Shown piece by piece: positions 51,925 to 64,000 of a stretch of 64,000 bases of DNA. The notes under the pieces are model-generated. The model made no database searches, had not been told where the DNA came from, and saw only the letters and a list, made by a program, of their open reading frames with translations. This stretch comes from Eucalyptus grandis (Eukaryota > Streptophyta > Magnoliopsida > Myrtales > Myrtaceae): NCBI RefSeq assembly GCF_016545825.1, contig NC_052614.1, positions 15,952,559 to 16,016,558 of the forward strand, given 5' to 3'. The position numbers and the translations under genes were made by a program. The stretch's first letter is position 1. Each line of letters begins with the position of its first letter.

Positions 51925-54900
51925 TCATTTAATGTTCATTGCAGCTGACATGGCTCGTAGCTCTTTCGCAATGTCTGAGAAGGAGGGCCTTGAATTCACA
52001 TCGGTGGACCAACATCTGTCCATCAGTGATCTCCATGCGGGGTCACACCAACTCGGGATTTCGGGTCGCAGAGTTCCTTTGATAATACCAGCTGAAGCAT
52101 CATAAAGGAAAGAAACAAAGTCAGAACAGGCTTTCCTTTGACAATGCCTACTCTGATCAATACCCTGACGAAAAATCCAAGAAGGGTATCTAGAAAAACC
52201 AAGTTATGGAAAATAAAGAGAAATCCACAGAGCATTCAGTCTCCAATTCTGCAACACGAACTTTAGTATGATATTGAAAGTCGCTGTCTTGGTTTTGCTC
52301 TAATATATTGAAAAAGCATAGAAGACCAAACGAAAAAATGGCATTCTGGAACTAATGTTTAGGCGGATCTTTTGAAATTGTAAAACACGTAAATTTATTA
52401 CAGATCAGAATTCTCAGTCTGGGATCATACCTATTATATCTTCCGACCGTAAGTTTGCATAGGGTTCTTCCCCTGTCAAAAGTTCCCACATGACTATTCC
52501 GAATGAGTAGACATCAACCTACATTGTCAGCACAATTTTCCCATATTACAATGTTAAGAATGGGGCAAGGAAAATGTTGGCATCTGAGAGTTGTAAATTG
52601 TATATAGTCCAATTAGTAAGATACCTTCTCTGTCACCATGTTGTTCTTATTGTTGAAAAGTTCAGGAGCCATCCACGGTATTGTCCCTCGTACTCCACCA
52701 GAGACAAGCGTTTTCTTCTTGATTTTTGATAAGCCAAGATCACCAATCTGAGGAAGGTTCCCACTCACAGTTATACCTTACTCAAGTACAATGAAGGATT
52801 TGCAAATAAAGGCTCAGGCACTTAATAAAGAGGGAACCTATAATGTAATTACATTATGAAAGGCAGGACATCTAAGTTAATTGATTAATCACCTTACAAA
52901 CTGGTCTCTGTGGGTCCCTCATATTCACGAGGAAATTATGAGATTTCAAGTCAAAGTGAACAATGTGCTTCTCATGTAAGTATTCCATCCCAAAGGCTGC
53001 ATCCATTGCTATAATCAGCCTCTTCCGACGATCAATCGTCCTGTCATCCAGTAGAAACATAAGCAATTGGCCTTAAATTAAATTCCATAACTGCTGAAAC
53101 AGGACTTTGTCCACACAACAGAGATGAAACGGTCATGTGAATATTTCACAAATGGTTTTAGTTGAGAAGATTTCTAAGGTACAACTACCCACAGCTCATA
53201 TCAGTATAAAGAATGTGTCTTATACTTCAGTTTCGAATTTCAGACTGAAGACCTTGCAGGGAAGAGAGTTGCTTTTTCCTTTCCTGCCAACGTTCTCCAC
53301 TCCATAATTTATTTCATCCCTCTTAACAAGCATAGAGTTGGGTAAACTTCTTTGTTTTAGTCAGTACTGAGGAGGCATATGTGCCTGCTTCAATTCAGGA
53401 ATTGGTTCCGGGACTTTAGAATAGAACAGTGCAAGACAATGGTCACCGTAACTTCATAAAGAATGTCAACAACTCTATAATCACCTGAACAAGCCAGGTT
53501 AATGCCAGAATAGATGGTAACAGAAAAATAAACTTGCCAGAATACAAAGTGACGGGCTAATGCAAGGTTACTCTCTGCAACAACACTTAAAATCTTTATG
53601 ATCTTGGTGATAATTCACAAAGTTCAGAATTTCAGGATGTCAAGTCAACTAAACCAAACCAACTGGTTTTGATACTGATTATATGGGAATCCACAAAAAG
53701 CAAAAGCAAGCAGCAGCATTAGGTCAGGTACTTAAATTTCCAACTTCAAATTATTGACATTAAACTTATTTGTTTGTCTGCTTATGATATTAAGTTCCAT
53801 GTACATAATTCAGACAGATTTATACCTATCTTTCTTTCGTAAGACTTGTTTGAGGGAGCCGTTGACCATATACTCTGTTACAGTTGCCAAATCCGTCACG
53901 GGCCCATCTGAAACTACTCCATAAAATGCCACTATATTTGGATGGTGAAGCTGGCCCAGCAAGTGAGCTTCCTTCCAAAAGTCAGCAACCTGGACAATAT
54001 TATAATGAGATTGACAAATTAGACAAGAACTTTTTATTCAATAGCCTTTTGTTTTCCAAGTATAAGTTCATTATTCATGTCAGACAAAGAAGCTGAAATA
54101 GCACATTTATAAAATAGTAATAATACGAGTTGACTGATCTGTCTAGTAAATAGGTGAGACCCCCGTGGCGAGGGAGGGAATGAGGCATGCAAAAAGCTTT
54201 CAGACAAGAAGACTGGATCACTGCAACAAGAATAACATCTACATAACACCATCTTTTTGAGACACTCTTAAATCTAAATATCCCCCATGAAGATTGAAGG
54301 GAAGGCTTAAAGTAGGCTGGTGATAGAGGAGGATGAGCATTGGTGCAAGCAGATGCCCAGAATGCAAACGAGAAAAGGCACAAGTGCTTTGCATGAGAAG
54401 TGCATCTGATCTTTCTAAAGTGTGTTAATTTAGCTAAGAGGCTAAAAAACGTCGTTCTCTAGTATAGAAAGAGGTTAATGCTGCTGCAGATCGGGTGCTA
54501 AAGATGATGGACAATAAATGAAATGTATCTCATCAACAGAAAAAGCATGTATATATAGAGCAAACCCAAACCATTTATAAACTGAAATGCCCAAATTACA
54601 GGTTCTACATCACATTTTGACAACTTGCAGGAATATGTGAGGTACCTAAATAGAAATTTAAATTTACAACAGAAAGTTGAAGCACAATTATGGATGGACT
54701 ATAACTCATCTACGATCTATTGCCAGTGAACAGCGAATACATAAAAAAAGGACTCAATTAAATCAAATTTCAGATCACTGAGTTATGCAAATTGAATCCT
54801 ATACTATCCTGACATGCAAAAGGGATTCATGTAACCTATACCGTCTCCATGCCTTTCTGTGTTGCTTTATAAAGTGATACATTTAATGTATTTCCGTACT

Positions 54901-57900
54901 TAAGCAAGCGAGGGTGCTATAAAACGCATGACTGAAGTCAAAAGTTTCAAATGAGAGACTAAATAGTAAGGGTGGCAGTTCCAGGGAAGAATTACTTCAA
55001 TGGAGTCTAATGATCATGGAAAAGAATTCAATCAAATTAATGTCCTACTGCAAATGAGCATTCTTTTCATCAGTAGTGCCTCAAATAAGCATTTAGTTAA
55101 ACGTTAGTGAACAAGAGTACTTCTGTAGGGCTTAGGCCCCAACTTATACGAAAAGAAATGGACATTTTGACAAGACATCAGTTAGGAGAACTTATTATGA
55201 CATTATGACAGATATTCAAATAAAAAGGACACCATACATGGAATTTCTAACAGTTAGGTTTGCCTAAAAATATTTAGTGGACAATAAAACGTTTGGAACG
55301 CTATGATCCTACAAACAGTATTACTCATAAAAAAAAAGATAGTGACTATAGGTGATTGGTAACTACAATAAATCTGCAATTCTGCCAAAGTAATCAAACA
55401 TTTAAGATGTGACATTTAAATGTTACAACTGGGAATGTTTACCAGACGATCTTCCCGAGCAGCACCGTCTGTGAAGCAACAGGATTTTAGCCTCTTAATC
55501 GCAACATCAGATCCCTTCCACTTCCCATAGTACACAGTCCCATATGTACCCGATCCCAGTTCTTTTATACATTCTACATCTGTAGTTCTAATAGTCTGCA
55601 GAGAAAATGAAACCTTTAATCCTTCTGATATTGGAAGGGAAGAAACCAAAGCAAAATTGAAATATTACCTGCAGCCCTTGAGAAGTGAGGTGTGCATAAA
55701 AAGCAGTCAAGTCCGTTGAGATGCCACCAATTAATTTAGAGCACTTGGGACTCTCTTTAGACTTTTCCTGTCAAAGGAAAGGCTCATGGTGAATGAAGTC
55801 AATGGAAAATATCATATGCTCAAGAAACTTTACAAGCTCATTTCTTGAGCAAATGGGAAAGTATCCTCGAGCATTACCTTGTCATCAATGCTTAAACCTG
55901 ATGAAAGTTCCTCCGGATTATCTTCATAAACATGATCTTTTTCCACTTTAGGGACATCCTCTGAAGACAAATCAGATTGAACTCCATTTGATTCATCAAG
56001 TTGTGGGCCCGTGCTAAACTCCATCAAATCTATAGACTTGGTTTGTGGCTTGGTCAAAGCATTAGAAATGTTGCTTGTTGCACGACAAGAGTGTGCAGAT
56101 AGTTCCACATCTTTGGGTGATGACAATGAGAGGTGATGTAATGACAGATCAACTGATGATGAAATGTTATTATTATAGCTTGACAAGTTAATGCCCATTG
56201 ATCTACTGGGATACTTGCCATTGCATCTCATGCCTATGCTGTCACTACATTTGCCGTCACTTGGCAAGAGACATACGTCGGAACTTTCCAAAGGATCCAT
56301 AGGATGTGGTTTCTTGTATATGTTAGAATCACAATTTGACCCATTAAGAAAATTTTCAGGGGAGGTTTGATGTATTGCAGTGTTCTTATATGCATTTAAT
56401 GCAGATTGGACATCTTCTTGAGCATCCATCACCTCTAGGCACGTTGATGGACATATGGAATCATGATGCACAGCTGACTTCCCATTTACACCTGCAGAGA
56501 CGCCCCGATAAGCTGGATTGCATTCCATAAACTTTGCATTTGAAAATAGTAAGGTCAGATAATCACCTTGAGCATAAATGCAAGGATTTTCACAATTCAA
56601 ATAGGAGTTCATCAAATTCACACTTCCATTCGACAAACAGTTATAAAATCCAGTCCATGCCTTGTGCTCTGCCTGATGTGTTCTCGTGAACTGCTCCTGC
56701 TTTGACATATTAGAAATAGGCTTGAGACCAGGACAACTTTTTCCAAGTGAGAGCCTTGGTTCAGCTTTAACAGCTAGATAGCTCTCCATCTCAGCTGGAT
56801 TATAGCGATGATTTCGAACATGATATGGATGAACCCTCTGATATCTTGCACCAGATGCCCCAGATCTATGGCTGTGGTTACTGCTCTGCATTGCTCCCCA
56901 TGCCCTGCCAGCCACAGCTGAAGGCTCTTGAGTATAACTTCTTCCGGTGAGTGGATTGGTGCGAGGTGATGGTACAATGTTTTCCCTGTTCAAATGACTG
57001 TGCAACCCCACCTCAATCCTTCTCAAGTTTTTCGGAGCATTAACACTTTGACTGTTCAAAACCACTGTGGGATTGCCCCATTGCATTGGATCCTGAGGTA
57101 TGGTAATATAATGACTCAAGCATCCTTTGCAGATCCCCAACTCATGGCTACATTTCCTCGACAAAATCTGCGCAGTTACATACGTTGGCACCGGAAGATT
57201 CCCATTTCTTGGAGTTAGAGGGCGTGGGCGTGCTACCCGAAATTGAACAAGATTATAACGACTCTCACTGCCCGGAAAATGCGTGCCCACTTGTACACGG
57301 TCCAACAGGTCCATTGGGGCTTGGGGTCCAGAAGCCAAACCAGCAGGTGACCGGTCGTACTTTGCGCGCCCCCGGCGAGTGGAAAATTCCATCTTTGTAT
57401 TTGAAACATCTCGAACATTATCGTAAACAGCCAATTGCTTCACTAGAACTGGCTCGTTCCACCCCATATTCCTAACAGGATCATCACGAAATCCCGTCCC
57501 GGCAACGCCATTCACTGGATACTTAACGACCGCGCAACCAACCCAACTGCCGCGAAATCGGGCCTCCTGACCTTTCTGGCCCTCGAATCCGCAACCATCG
57601 AAACCCTCCAACCCTCTCCTACCCGAAATCTCATTCTCTCCACACACACCCCCCCACGCATCACGATCCTTCCTGAGCCCCCCGTCTGGACTACCTTTCT
57701 TACCATCGCTACCGTCGCTAAGAACAAAGACCCAGAGCCTCGCGTGCTTACCGCGCGCCTCGAGCCTGTCGTGCTCCTCGATCATACACCTGACGTCGTC
57801 ATCGGAGGCGACCGAGACCAGGGGCGCGTCCCCGCCGCCGCCGCCGCCGCCTTTGCCGGCGCCGGCGCCGGCGTGGGGAAGCTGGTACTTGATGGAGAAG

Positions 57901-58151
57901 CCAGGCGGGATGCTGGGGCAAAGGTCGGCGATCTTGGACGCGAGGCGGGAGAAGGAGACGCCGCGGTCGACGGAGACGATGCGGGTCTCGCCCCCGACGT
58001 AGCGCAGGTCGCCGGACGGCGGGCGGGGCTGGAGGGCGCCATTGAAGCTGCAGACGAGCTTGAGCTTTCTTGACGTGTTGCCGGCGGCGGCGGCGGCTGC
58101 GGCGGCTGAGGGTTTCCCCCGGAGGCGGGGGAGGGAAGGCGGTTCTTTCAT
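51925..58151 (-). CDS. PB1-domain Raf-like MAPKKK (group B4 type)
   Basis: Eight exons: 58151-55878, 55767-55669, 55595-55443, 53989-53826, 53040-52893, 52747-52625, 52518-52431 and 52091-51925. All are GT-AG, in phase, 1071 residues. The first exon alone codes 758 residues: a PB1 domain (about 28-145) split by a Gly-rich insert ([13 protein letters not shown]), then a long disordered region. The kinase domain (about 800-1065) has G-loop GSGTYG, Lys825, HFDLKSHN (Asp927), GDLG (Asp949) and WMAPE, all needed for activity. It ends AMSAAMNIK, a tail I recall for the At3g24715/At2g35050 kinases. Members of this group are known to act upstream in osmotic-stress and ABA signalling in Arabidopsis; that role is inferred here. 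No pseudogene signs were seen. The 1.45-kb intron between exons 3 and 4 holds no recognised feature. Confidence 0.96.
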
Positions 58152-58152
58152 G

Positions 58153-58172
58153 GCGAGAGAGAGAGAGAGAGA
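58153..58172 (-). repeat. (CT)n leader repeat of the PB1-Raf gene
   Basis: A GA run on the plus strand lies directly upstream of the start codon, giving a CT-rich leader in the transcript. Confidence 0.9.
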
Positions 58173-59559
58173 GAGTGAGAGTGTAGAGCAGTTGCGAGTG
58201 GAGCGGGGAGTGACGGGAACGGGGGGATTTTATGCTAGTGGGATTCGATCCAAAATAAGATTTTTTTTTTTTTTTTTTTTTTTTGAGTTGCGTCTCTTAA
58301 TTTCAATAGATTTTCTGCTCTCTAAATAAAAAGTGATTTTTTTCCTTTTTTTTTCCGTGAATTACACTCAGAATATTTCAGGAGAATCGACACTACATAA
58401 ATCTAGCAGCTCGACTATGTAGCCCGTCTGTAAGATTGATGGATTATTTCATGTGAAATTAGCGAGCTTAGACTTATGGGAATTTTTTAAAGTATGCTTT
58501 TTTGGGGGTCATATTTTTAGAGTCCCTGAATTTCTGGAAGTATGACTGTGATCTCACTTTTTGATTGCCCCATCTACGGTGGAATCCCACGCGGTCGAGT
58601 CGGACTTATTAAATTATGTGTGCATGCTTTTGTAGTTCGTTACGTGTAGCGCCTTGAACGAGGCAAAGCACAACTCGTATTTGTCCTTTAGTCCATGGGG
58701 TTGGGGAAAAGACAAAAGAAGGGAAAGGAGACACTTGCCACCGTCTGGATTCGTGCATATATTATAATGTATGATGGAGTGGTGTCATCAATCATTTCAC
58801 TGAAAGTATATGATATCTTGCGCGCCTAACGAGAAAACATTTCAAAGTATAAATCACAGATAGATTTCATGAAATTATAAATTCGAATAATATATTGAAT
58901 TTCGATTGGAAAATTAGCCAGTAACTTTCTACTTATAAAGAATTGCATATCTACTTCTTGTACAGGTGGGTGTGATGCCAATAATGAGATTCCATCCATA
59001 AGAAGAGATTATATCATGTCAATTTTCACTATAGAGTTGAGTGTTATTTGACCACGTGTTTCTTTTGCTAACCACTGTATTTATATATCAAACTTATCGC
59101 TTAACTTCCAATTGACATTATTGGTATCAATGCGGATGTGATTATGAAACAAAACCATGGCCCACATATAAATATGTTGTTAATAACAGATAATGGTGGA
59201 GATGGCAATTACTCACAAGGAAATTATCCCGCCAACTTCTAGAACAATAAAATCGACACCGCATAAATTAAACTACAAATTGCTCTAGTACCATATCTTC
59301 GATCATTATGTATAAATTAATTCCGTAGTTATCAAATGACGATGCTTATTTTATATAGTTAATTATTTTATTGGAATATATGTTGGTCACCAGCAATCTT
59401 GGGGAAATAAATAATAATGAAATAAAAGAAGAGTGCGCACTTTAAGGTTTGGCACTTGGTAAGGTAGTCGCACGTTGGGAATCGAGTCAAAAAGAGAGGA
59501 CTTCAAAATCAAGTTTGGTATCTCTCATGCCAACGTGGACCACTAAATCCGACCTGAAA

Positions 59560-59670
59560 ACCACAAAAGCTGAAACAAGTGTGCCTCTATGGTTGGGGAT
59601 TTGGGGCCCAGCCCACGTGACATCGGGCCCACTTTCGAATTCCAACCACAAACGCCCGGACGCGTGTGGT
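59560..59670. promoter_or_regulatory. conserved GC-rich block with a G-box, copy A
   Basis: CACGTG at 59614-59619, inside GGGCCCAGCCCACGTG and followed by GGGCCCAC. This is the best preserved stretch between the two duplication copies. G-boxes bind bZIP and bHLH factors, and GGGCCCAC is a TCP-type motif. Use as a promoter is an inference. Confidence 0.5.
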
Positions 59671-59689
59671 GATGAGTCGATAACCTATT

Positions 59690-60080
59690 TCTCTATTTTT
59701 TTCTATTTTTTAAAATAAAATTTAAAATAAAAATTCATTTGATAACATAATTTTAATTTTTTTAATTTCTAGAACAATTTTTGACTCAAATATAGATTTT
59801 AAATAGAAATAAGAGATTAAAAAATTTCTCATTGCTTGCCCCCTATCACCCATTGCTGCCCACCTCCCCTACCTCTCGCTTTCACTGCTTCCTTCCAACC
59901 ATCCAGGAGGGAGAAATTTTTGTATCATTATCAAATTGATATTTTTACTTAAGAATTTGTCTTGAGAATAAAAATAGAAAAATGTATTTCTGACTAAAGT
60001 CTGAGAGTAAAATTTTAATCATAGCGCCTTTAGCCATCGCCGCCTTCAGCAATGGGTCTGGGGTCAGAGTCAGCACATGA
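59690..60080. mobile_element. AT-rich insertion related to the 36.1-kb MITE
   Basis: The segment is absent from copy B. It includes GAATTTGTCTTGAGAATAAA, close to GAATTTGTTTTCGAATAAAA of the element ending at 36963. The exact ends and target site are not clear. Confidence 0.5.
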
Positions 60081-61302
60081 AACCCGATGGGCCAGTTTAG
60101 AGTAGCCATGTGATGGGATTGATTTAGTGATTTGTACATTGATTGGGAAGTGACTCATTTTGGCATATAGGGACAAAACATCCACGTTTGATTCAGTTTC
60201 TCTTTTTTTTGAGGTTGTAATTGAGACGTGCTATCCTTGTACTAAAATGACGAAAAATTATTATGATATCGTGGATACTAGATGACATCGAGGTTAGATA
60301 GCAAATCAAGCTTTAAAAATTTCAAAAGTTTAGTTCAAATTTATTTCAAAAGTATCTGGCCTTCGGCTTGATAATTCATCGTATTACTAATGCATCTTGG
60401 ATCTCAATTATCGTTTAATCTTTGGGACAAATTCAAGAATTAGATGAGCATTATAGTCGTTCATCCAAAATGTTGTTGTCGATTGCTTGATCGAGATCTA
60501 GAAAAACCCATCTTTCTTCTCGAATAAAATTTTGAGGCTTTGATCGCCAACCTGGCCCCATCAATATAGGTCATGGAGAAATAACAATTTGCATTTCTTA
60601 TTTTCGGGATTATGCTTGAAAAACCTCATCGCACCATTCCAAGTCGTGGTTAGCAGACTACCGTTTTAACTTGCTAATTGCAAGCGATAACATATTATTG
60701 TGTTGCTCTTGCTTCTTCTTTCCCTTTTGTTTCCCAAATGAGCAGCTTAGCCGTTACTAGGATTGATTATGTCAAGGTGGCGGTTCCCTACGATACATAT
60801 GCTCATTTTTATTCCAATAGATTCCTACTTTGAATCTGTGTTTATTATGTATAAGAAGTGAGTATTTTCATGAAAAGTATCCGTTTGAGGCATTTCCTTC
60901 GTGAAATACAGTACCCTGGAATAATTCGAAAGCATGTTGACACTACATAAATCTTGTTGTGTGATTGTGTAGCTTGTTTGGAAGGTCGAGGGATTATTTC
61001 GTGTGGAATCGATGCACTTAAACATCGTCGCGAGTTACTTAGTGTGATTGGATGTTGGATAGACTCCAAAGTATTTCTTATTAAAGTGTGGTTGTAATCT
61101 CCCATTTAATTGCTTGATCCATATTGGAATCCCATGCGGTTGCTCTCCTAGTGAAGTAGATCACTTGAACAATTTTATAAATGTGTTTATACTTTATAGT
61201 TTGTTATGTGTAGCACCTTTAACAAGGCAAGGCAAAACTTGTGTTCGCCGTTTAGTCCATTATGTGGGCCAAAAGGAAAGAGAAGAGCGTTAGAATAAAA
61301 TC

Positions 61303-61790
61303 TTTTCAGGTCTAATTTACCTCCCAAATTAACAATTTTCACCCTTAGAGAGTGATAGAATAATAAACCATGTCTTTTTGTTACAATAGTTGGTGGATAT
61401 TTTACAAAATTTCACATGATATTAGAATTAAAAGTCTTGAATTCAAATCTTTTCAGATCCTATTTGCTTCCCCAATTAAATATTTCTACTATTAGGGGGA
61501 GTGTTAGAACAATGAACTACACATGCTTCTAAAAGGTTAAACTTTTAGAATAGTTAGTAGAGACCAAATTTTCATATGGTATTAGAGTAGGAGATTTTGA
61601 GTTCAAGTTTTTCTAAGTTCCTACTGTCTCCTCAATTGAAATTTTCACATTTAATATTAGGCCAAAAACCAAACTAAGCGTGATGGAGAGTTTTAGAACA
61701 ATTAAATATTAAATCACGCATTTATCTAACAACTTAAACTTTTAAAATAATTTGCAATAATCTTACAAAATCTCTTATAAAAAGAAAGCC
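61303..61790. repeat. three diverged tandem units of about 145-160 bp
   Basis: Phrases such as CTTTTCAGGTCTAATTTACC (61303), CTTTTCAGATCCTATTTGCT (61448) and a third form near 61608 recur with accompanying TTAGAACAAT and CATATGGTATTAGAG-like motifs. The GGTATTAGAG wording resembles a tRNA-Met primer-binding site. This may be a chewed-up solo or nested LTR element; no LTR pair is seen. Confidence 0.6.
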
Positions 61791-62619
61791 GAGACTCGCC
61801 ACCATCTAAATTTGTGCCAATATTATAATATATGATGGAGTGGCGTCATTAGTCATTTAACTAAAAGCATATGCTAACTTGCGCATAAAATTGTATATTC
61901 GAATAATATTTTGAATTTCGATCAACTAATTTTTCGCTTAGAAAGATTTCAAAACAAATAGGTTTAAGGCTATCTGACATCTCGTATAAGTTAAAGGGTG
62001 TGAAGCCGTTGATGGAGATTCCATCCATGAGAAGAGGATCTATTATTGTCCATTTCCACAGTAGAGTAGGGTACCATTCCTTGCAAGCGGTGCTAGGAAA
62101 ATGCCATGTGTTTATTTGGACAACTAATTTTTATATACATTAAACTTATTGCTTAACTTTTAATTAACATTATCAGTCAATGTGGATGTGATTATAAAAC
62201 AAAACCATGACCCGCATATGTATATTTTTTTTGAAAATAGATCTTGGCCGAGACTATAACCATTCTCACAAAGGAATTATTTTTTCAACTTCTAGAAGGA
62301 AAAAGTCGACAATGCATAAATTAAAGTGCGAATTACTTTAGATGCCATATCCCAGAACATTAAGTATAAATAAATTCCTCATTATCGAATTATGACACTT
62401 ATTTTATGTAGTTAATTATTTTTATTGGAATATTTGTCAGCCGCCATCATTCTCAGGGAAATATAAAAAAAGAAAAAGAAAAAAAGGACGTGTACTTTAA
62501 GGTTGGCAATTGGGAAGTTAGGTGCATGTTGGCTTTCGGTTCAAAAAGAGGACTTAGCAAGACAACTTCAAAATCAAGTTTGGTATTTCTCGTGCTGACG
62601 TGGACCCCTTGAATGCCAC

Positions 62620-62730
62620 CTGAAAAACACAAAAGCCGATGCAAGTGTGCCTCTCTGGTTGGGGATCTGGGCCCGGCCCACGTGTTGTCGGGCCCACTTC
62701 GGAGTTCCCACCACAAACGCCATGACACAT
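62620..62730. promoter_or_regulatory. conserved GC-rich block with a G-box, copy B
   Basis: CACGTG at 62679-62684, inside GGGCCCGGCCCACGTG and followed by GTCGGGCCCACTT. It matches the block at 59560-59670 closely while the surroundings have drifted. Confidence 0.5.
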
Positions 62731-63855
62731 GGGGTGATGAGTCGGTACGCATCTCTAAGTTGCCGCCTGTCCCCCGGGCCCTGAATGGGCCCCGATCAAG
62801 GTTAGCTCGTGGGGCCCGGTGGCCGGTTTCGAGCTGCCACGTGTTGGGAGCTGCCAATGTGGACGGATCGGTTGGTATGATTTGATTTGTGCATATTAAT
62901 TGGGATGTGACTCCATCATCTTTTGCATGTAGGGGACAAAACGGTCACGTTCGATTTGTTCCTCTATTTTTGAGGTTGTGGTTGAGACGCACCGATCTTC
63001 TTGTAAACGAGGACATTTTGTTGAGCTTCAAATCGATATATTTAACTGACCCAAAAAAAAAAATGATATATTTATAATAAATAAATTTATTTTTAATTAA
63101 TTTTTTATGATAAAAATTTCTAAATTTTTATACTGATGATAAATTAAATTTTATCATCAAATTATTAAATTGGATAACATACGTATGGCCGGTTGAAGAT
63201 ATTAACTTGAGGTTTTAATCTTTATTCATCATATATGTATCAAGTTATAGTTTTTCATGGAATTAATTTAATTTAACCAAAACCAACATATGGTAAATTT
63301 GACTAAAAATGTATTAGTTTGAGATTTTTTTGTTATAAAAAAAAATAAATTAAGATAAAATTTATCACTAATATACCAATTTGAGTTTTTTTATAATTAA
63401 AAAATTTATTTAAGATAAATTTGTCAAATGTGTACTAATTTTGGCTTTTTTTTTAATAATATCAACATAAAAATTATTATGGTATTGTGGATATTGGATG
63501 ATATTGATATTCGATAGTAAATCAAGCTCTAAATATTTCAAGGTTCATATTTATCTCAAAAGCATTTGACCTTGGCTTGATAATCCATCGTATTGCTAAT
63601 GCATCTCGGATAATTATCATTTAATCTTTGGGGGCATATTCAAGAATTAGACGAACATTAAAGTCGTTCACATAAAGTGCTGTTGTTAATTACTCGGTTG
63701 AGACCAGAAAAGCCCCATCCACATAGGTTATGGAGAAATAAAAATTTGCACTTCATATTTTCTAGGTTATGCTTGAAAGACCTGAGCGCACCATTTATAG
63801 TCACAGTTAACAGACTAGGAGACTTAACTTGCTAATTGCGTGCAATAATGATATG

Positions 63856-64000
63856 CGCGAGAGTGAGTGATTCTGTGAATTGGGGTTTGCTAGGTTATGT
63901 ACATATGAAGAATCGAGTGTTTTAGGATAGATATCGATAGATTAACATAGATGCACGATAGAATATGATCACTGCAAGGCCTAAAAGGACACTCTACCAT
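63856..64000. other. right edge, nothing recognised
   Basis: Short non-coding sequence at the window end. Confidence 0.4.

Larger units (their letters stand above)
58340..60700. repeat. tandem segmental duplication, copy A
   Basis: Aligned in order and orientation with copy B. Shared blocks include CACTACATAAATCT (58391 with 60949), ATGATGGAGTGG (about 58769 with 61832), GAGATTCCATCCAT (about 58987 with 62018), the G-box block near 59614 and CAAGAATTAGA (about 60430 with 63640). Copy A alone contains an AT-rich insertion at about 59690-60080. No gene is recognised in it; the 89-codon frame at 59449-59718 is not supported. Confidence 0.85.
60880..63855. repeat. tandem segmental duplication, copy B
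   Basis: The second, longer copy. Extra length comes from two insertions missing in copy A: a repeat cluster at 61303-61790 and AT-rich DNA at about 63010-63460. It keeps two G-boxes (62679-62684 and 62838-62843); in copy A the position of the second reads CATGTG. No gene recognised. Confidence 0.85.

Noticed and set aside
57744..58073. 109-codon plus-strand frame opposite exon 1 of the PB1-Raf gene
   Set aside because: It is the antisense shadow of GC-rich coding sequence; the minus strand has the PB1 domain and full kinase.

Overview
The window is nuclear DNA of a flowering plant, most likely a eudicot. The genes are split by GT-AG introns of about 90 nt to 1.5 kb. Coding exons are GC-richer than the AT-rich surroundings, and the protein families are plant-specific (PRMT10, PB1-Raf kinases, Agenet-ENT proteins). 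Ty1/copia, LINE and MITE-like insertions fill the spaces between genes. I cannot fix the species from sequence alone.

Layout. (1) 1-6.6 kb: no gene recognised. (2) 6.9-9.8 kb, minus: an Agenet/Tudor plus ENT-domain gene. (3) 10-14 kb: short tandem repeats and decayed inverted-repeat elements. (4) 14.0-14.3 kb, minus: an 82-residue tail-anchored protein. (5) 16.1-20.7 kb, minus: a complete seven-exon protein arginine methyltransferase 10 gene. (6) 21.7-22.0 kb, plus: two exons of a dead ethanolamine/choline kinase. (7) 23.2-30.3 kb, plus: a decayed 7.1 kb Ty1/copia retrotransposon inserted into an older GC-rich coding-like segment. (8) 33.5-34.8 kb, plus: an intronless membrane kinase of the At5g20050 type. 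(9) 36-39 kb: a Harbinger-like MITE and an unusual orientation-switching repeat array. (10) 41.0-43.9 kb, plus: an acyl-protein thioesterase of the At5g20060 type. (11) 44.7-45.4 kb: a Mutator-like MITE with very long inverted repeats. (12) 46.2-48.3 kb, minus: a DeSI/PPPDE-type peptidase gene. (13) 50.5-51.2 kb, minus: a truncated LINE. (14) 51.9-58.2 kb, minus: a PB1-domain Raf-like MAPKKK gene. (15) 58.3-63.9 kb: a diverged tandem segmental duplication with no recognised gene.

There are seven intact protein-coding genes. I reconstructed exon boundaries for the four minus-strand multi-exon genes and the plus-strand thioesterase by reading splice sites and checking that phase is kept at every junction. 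The products act in chromatin reading (Agenet-ENT), protein arginine methylation (PRMT10), membrane signalling (the kinase), protein delipidation (thioesterase), possible deSUMOylation or deubiquitination (DeSI) and MAPKKK-type signalling (PB1-Raf). They do not form one pathway; this is ordinary plant gene order. The kinase-thioesterase pair is in the same order as the Arabidopsis neighbours At5g20050 and At5g20060, which suggests conserved microsynteny.

I did not find a convincing new biological system. The most unusual material is non-coding: the 58-64 kb duplication with shared G-box blocks, the long-TIR element with a fold-back core at 44.7 kb, the orientation-switching array at 37.6-39.0 kb, the perfect 27-bp inverted repeat upstream of the kinase, and the copia insertion that splits an older reading frame.
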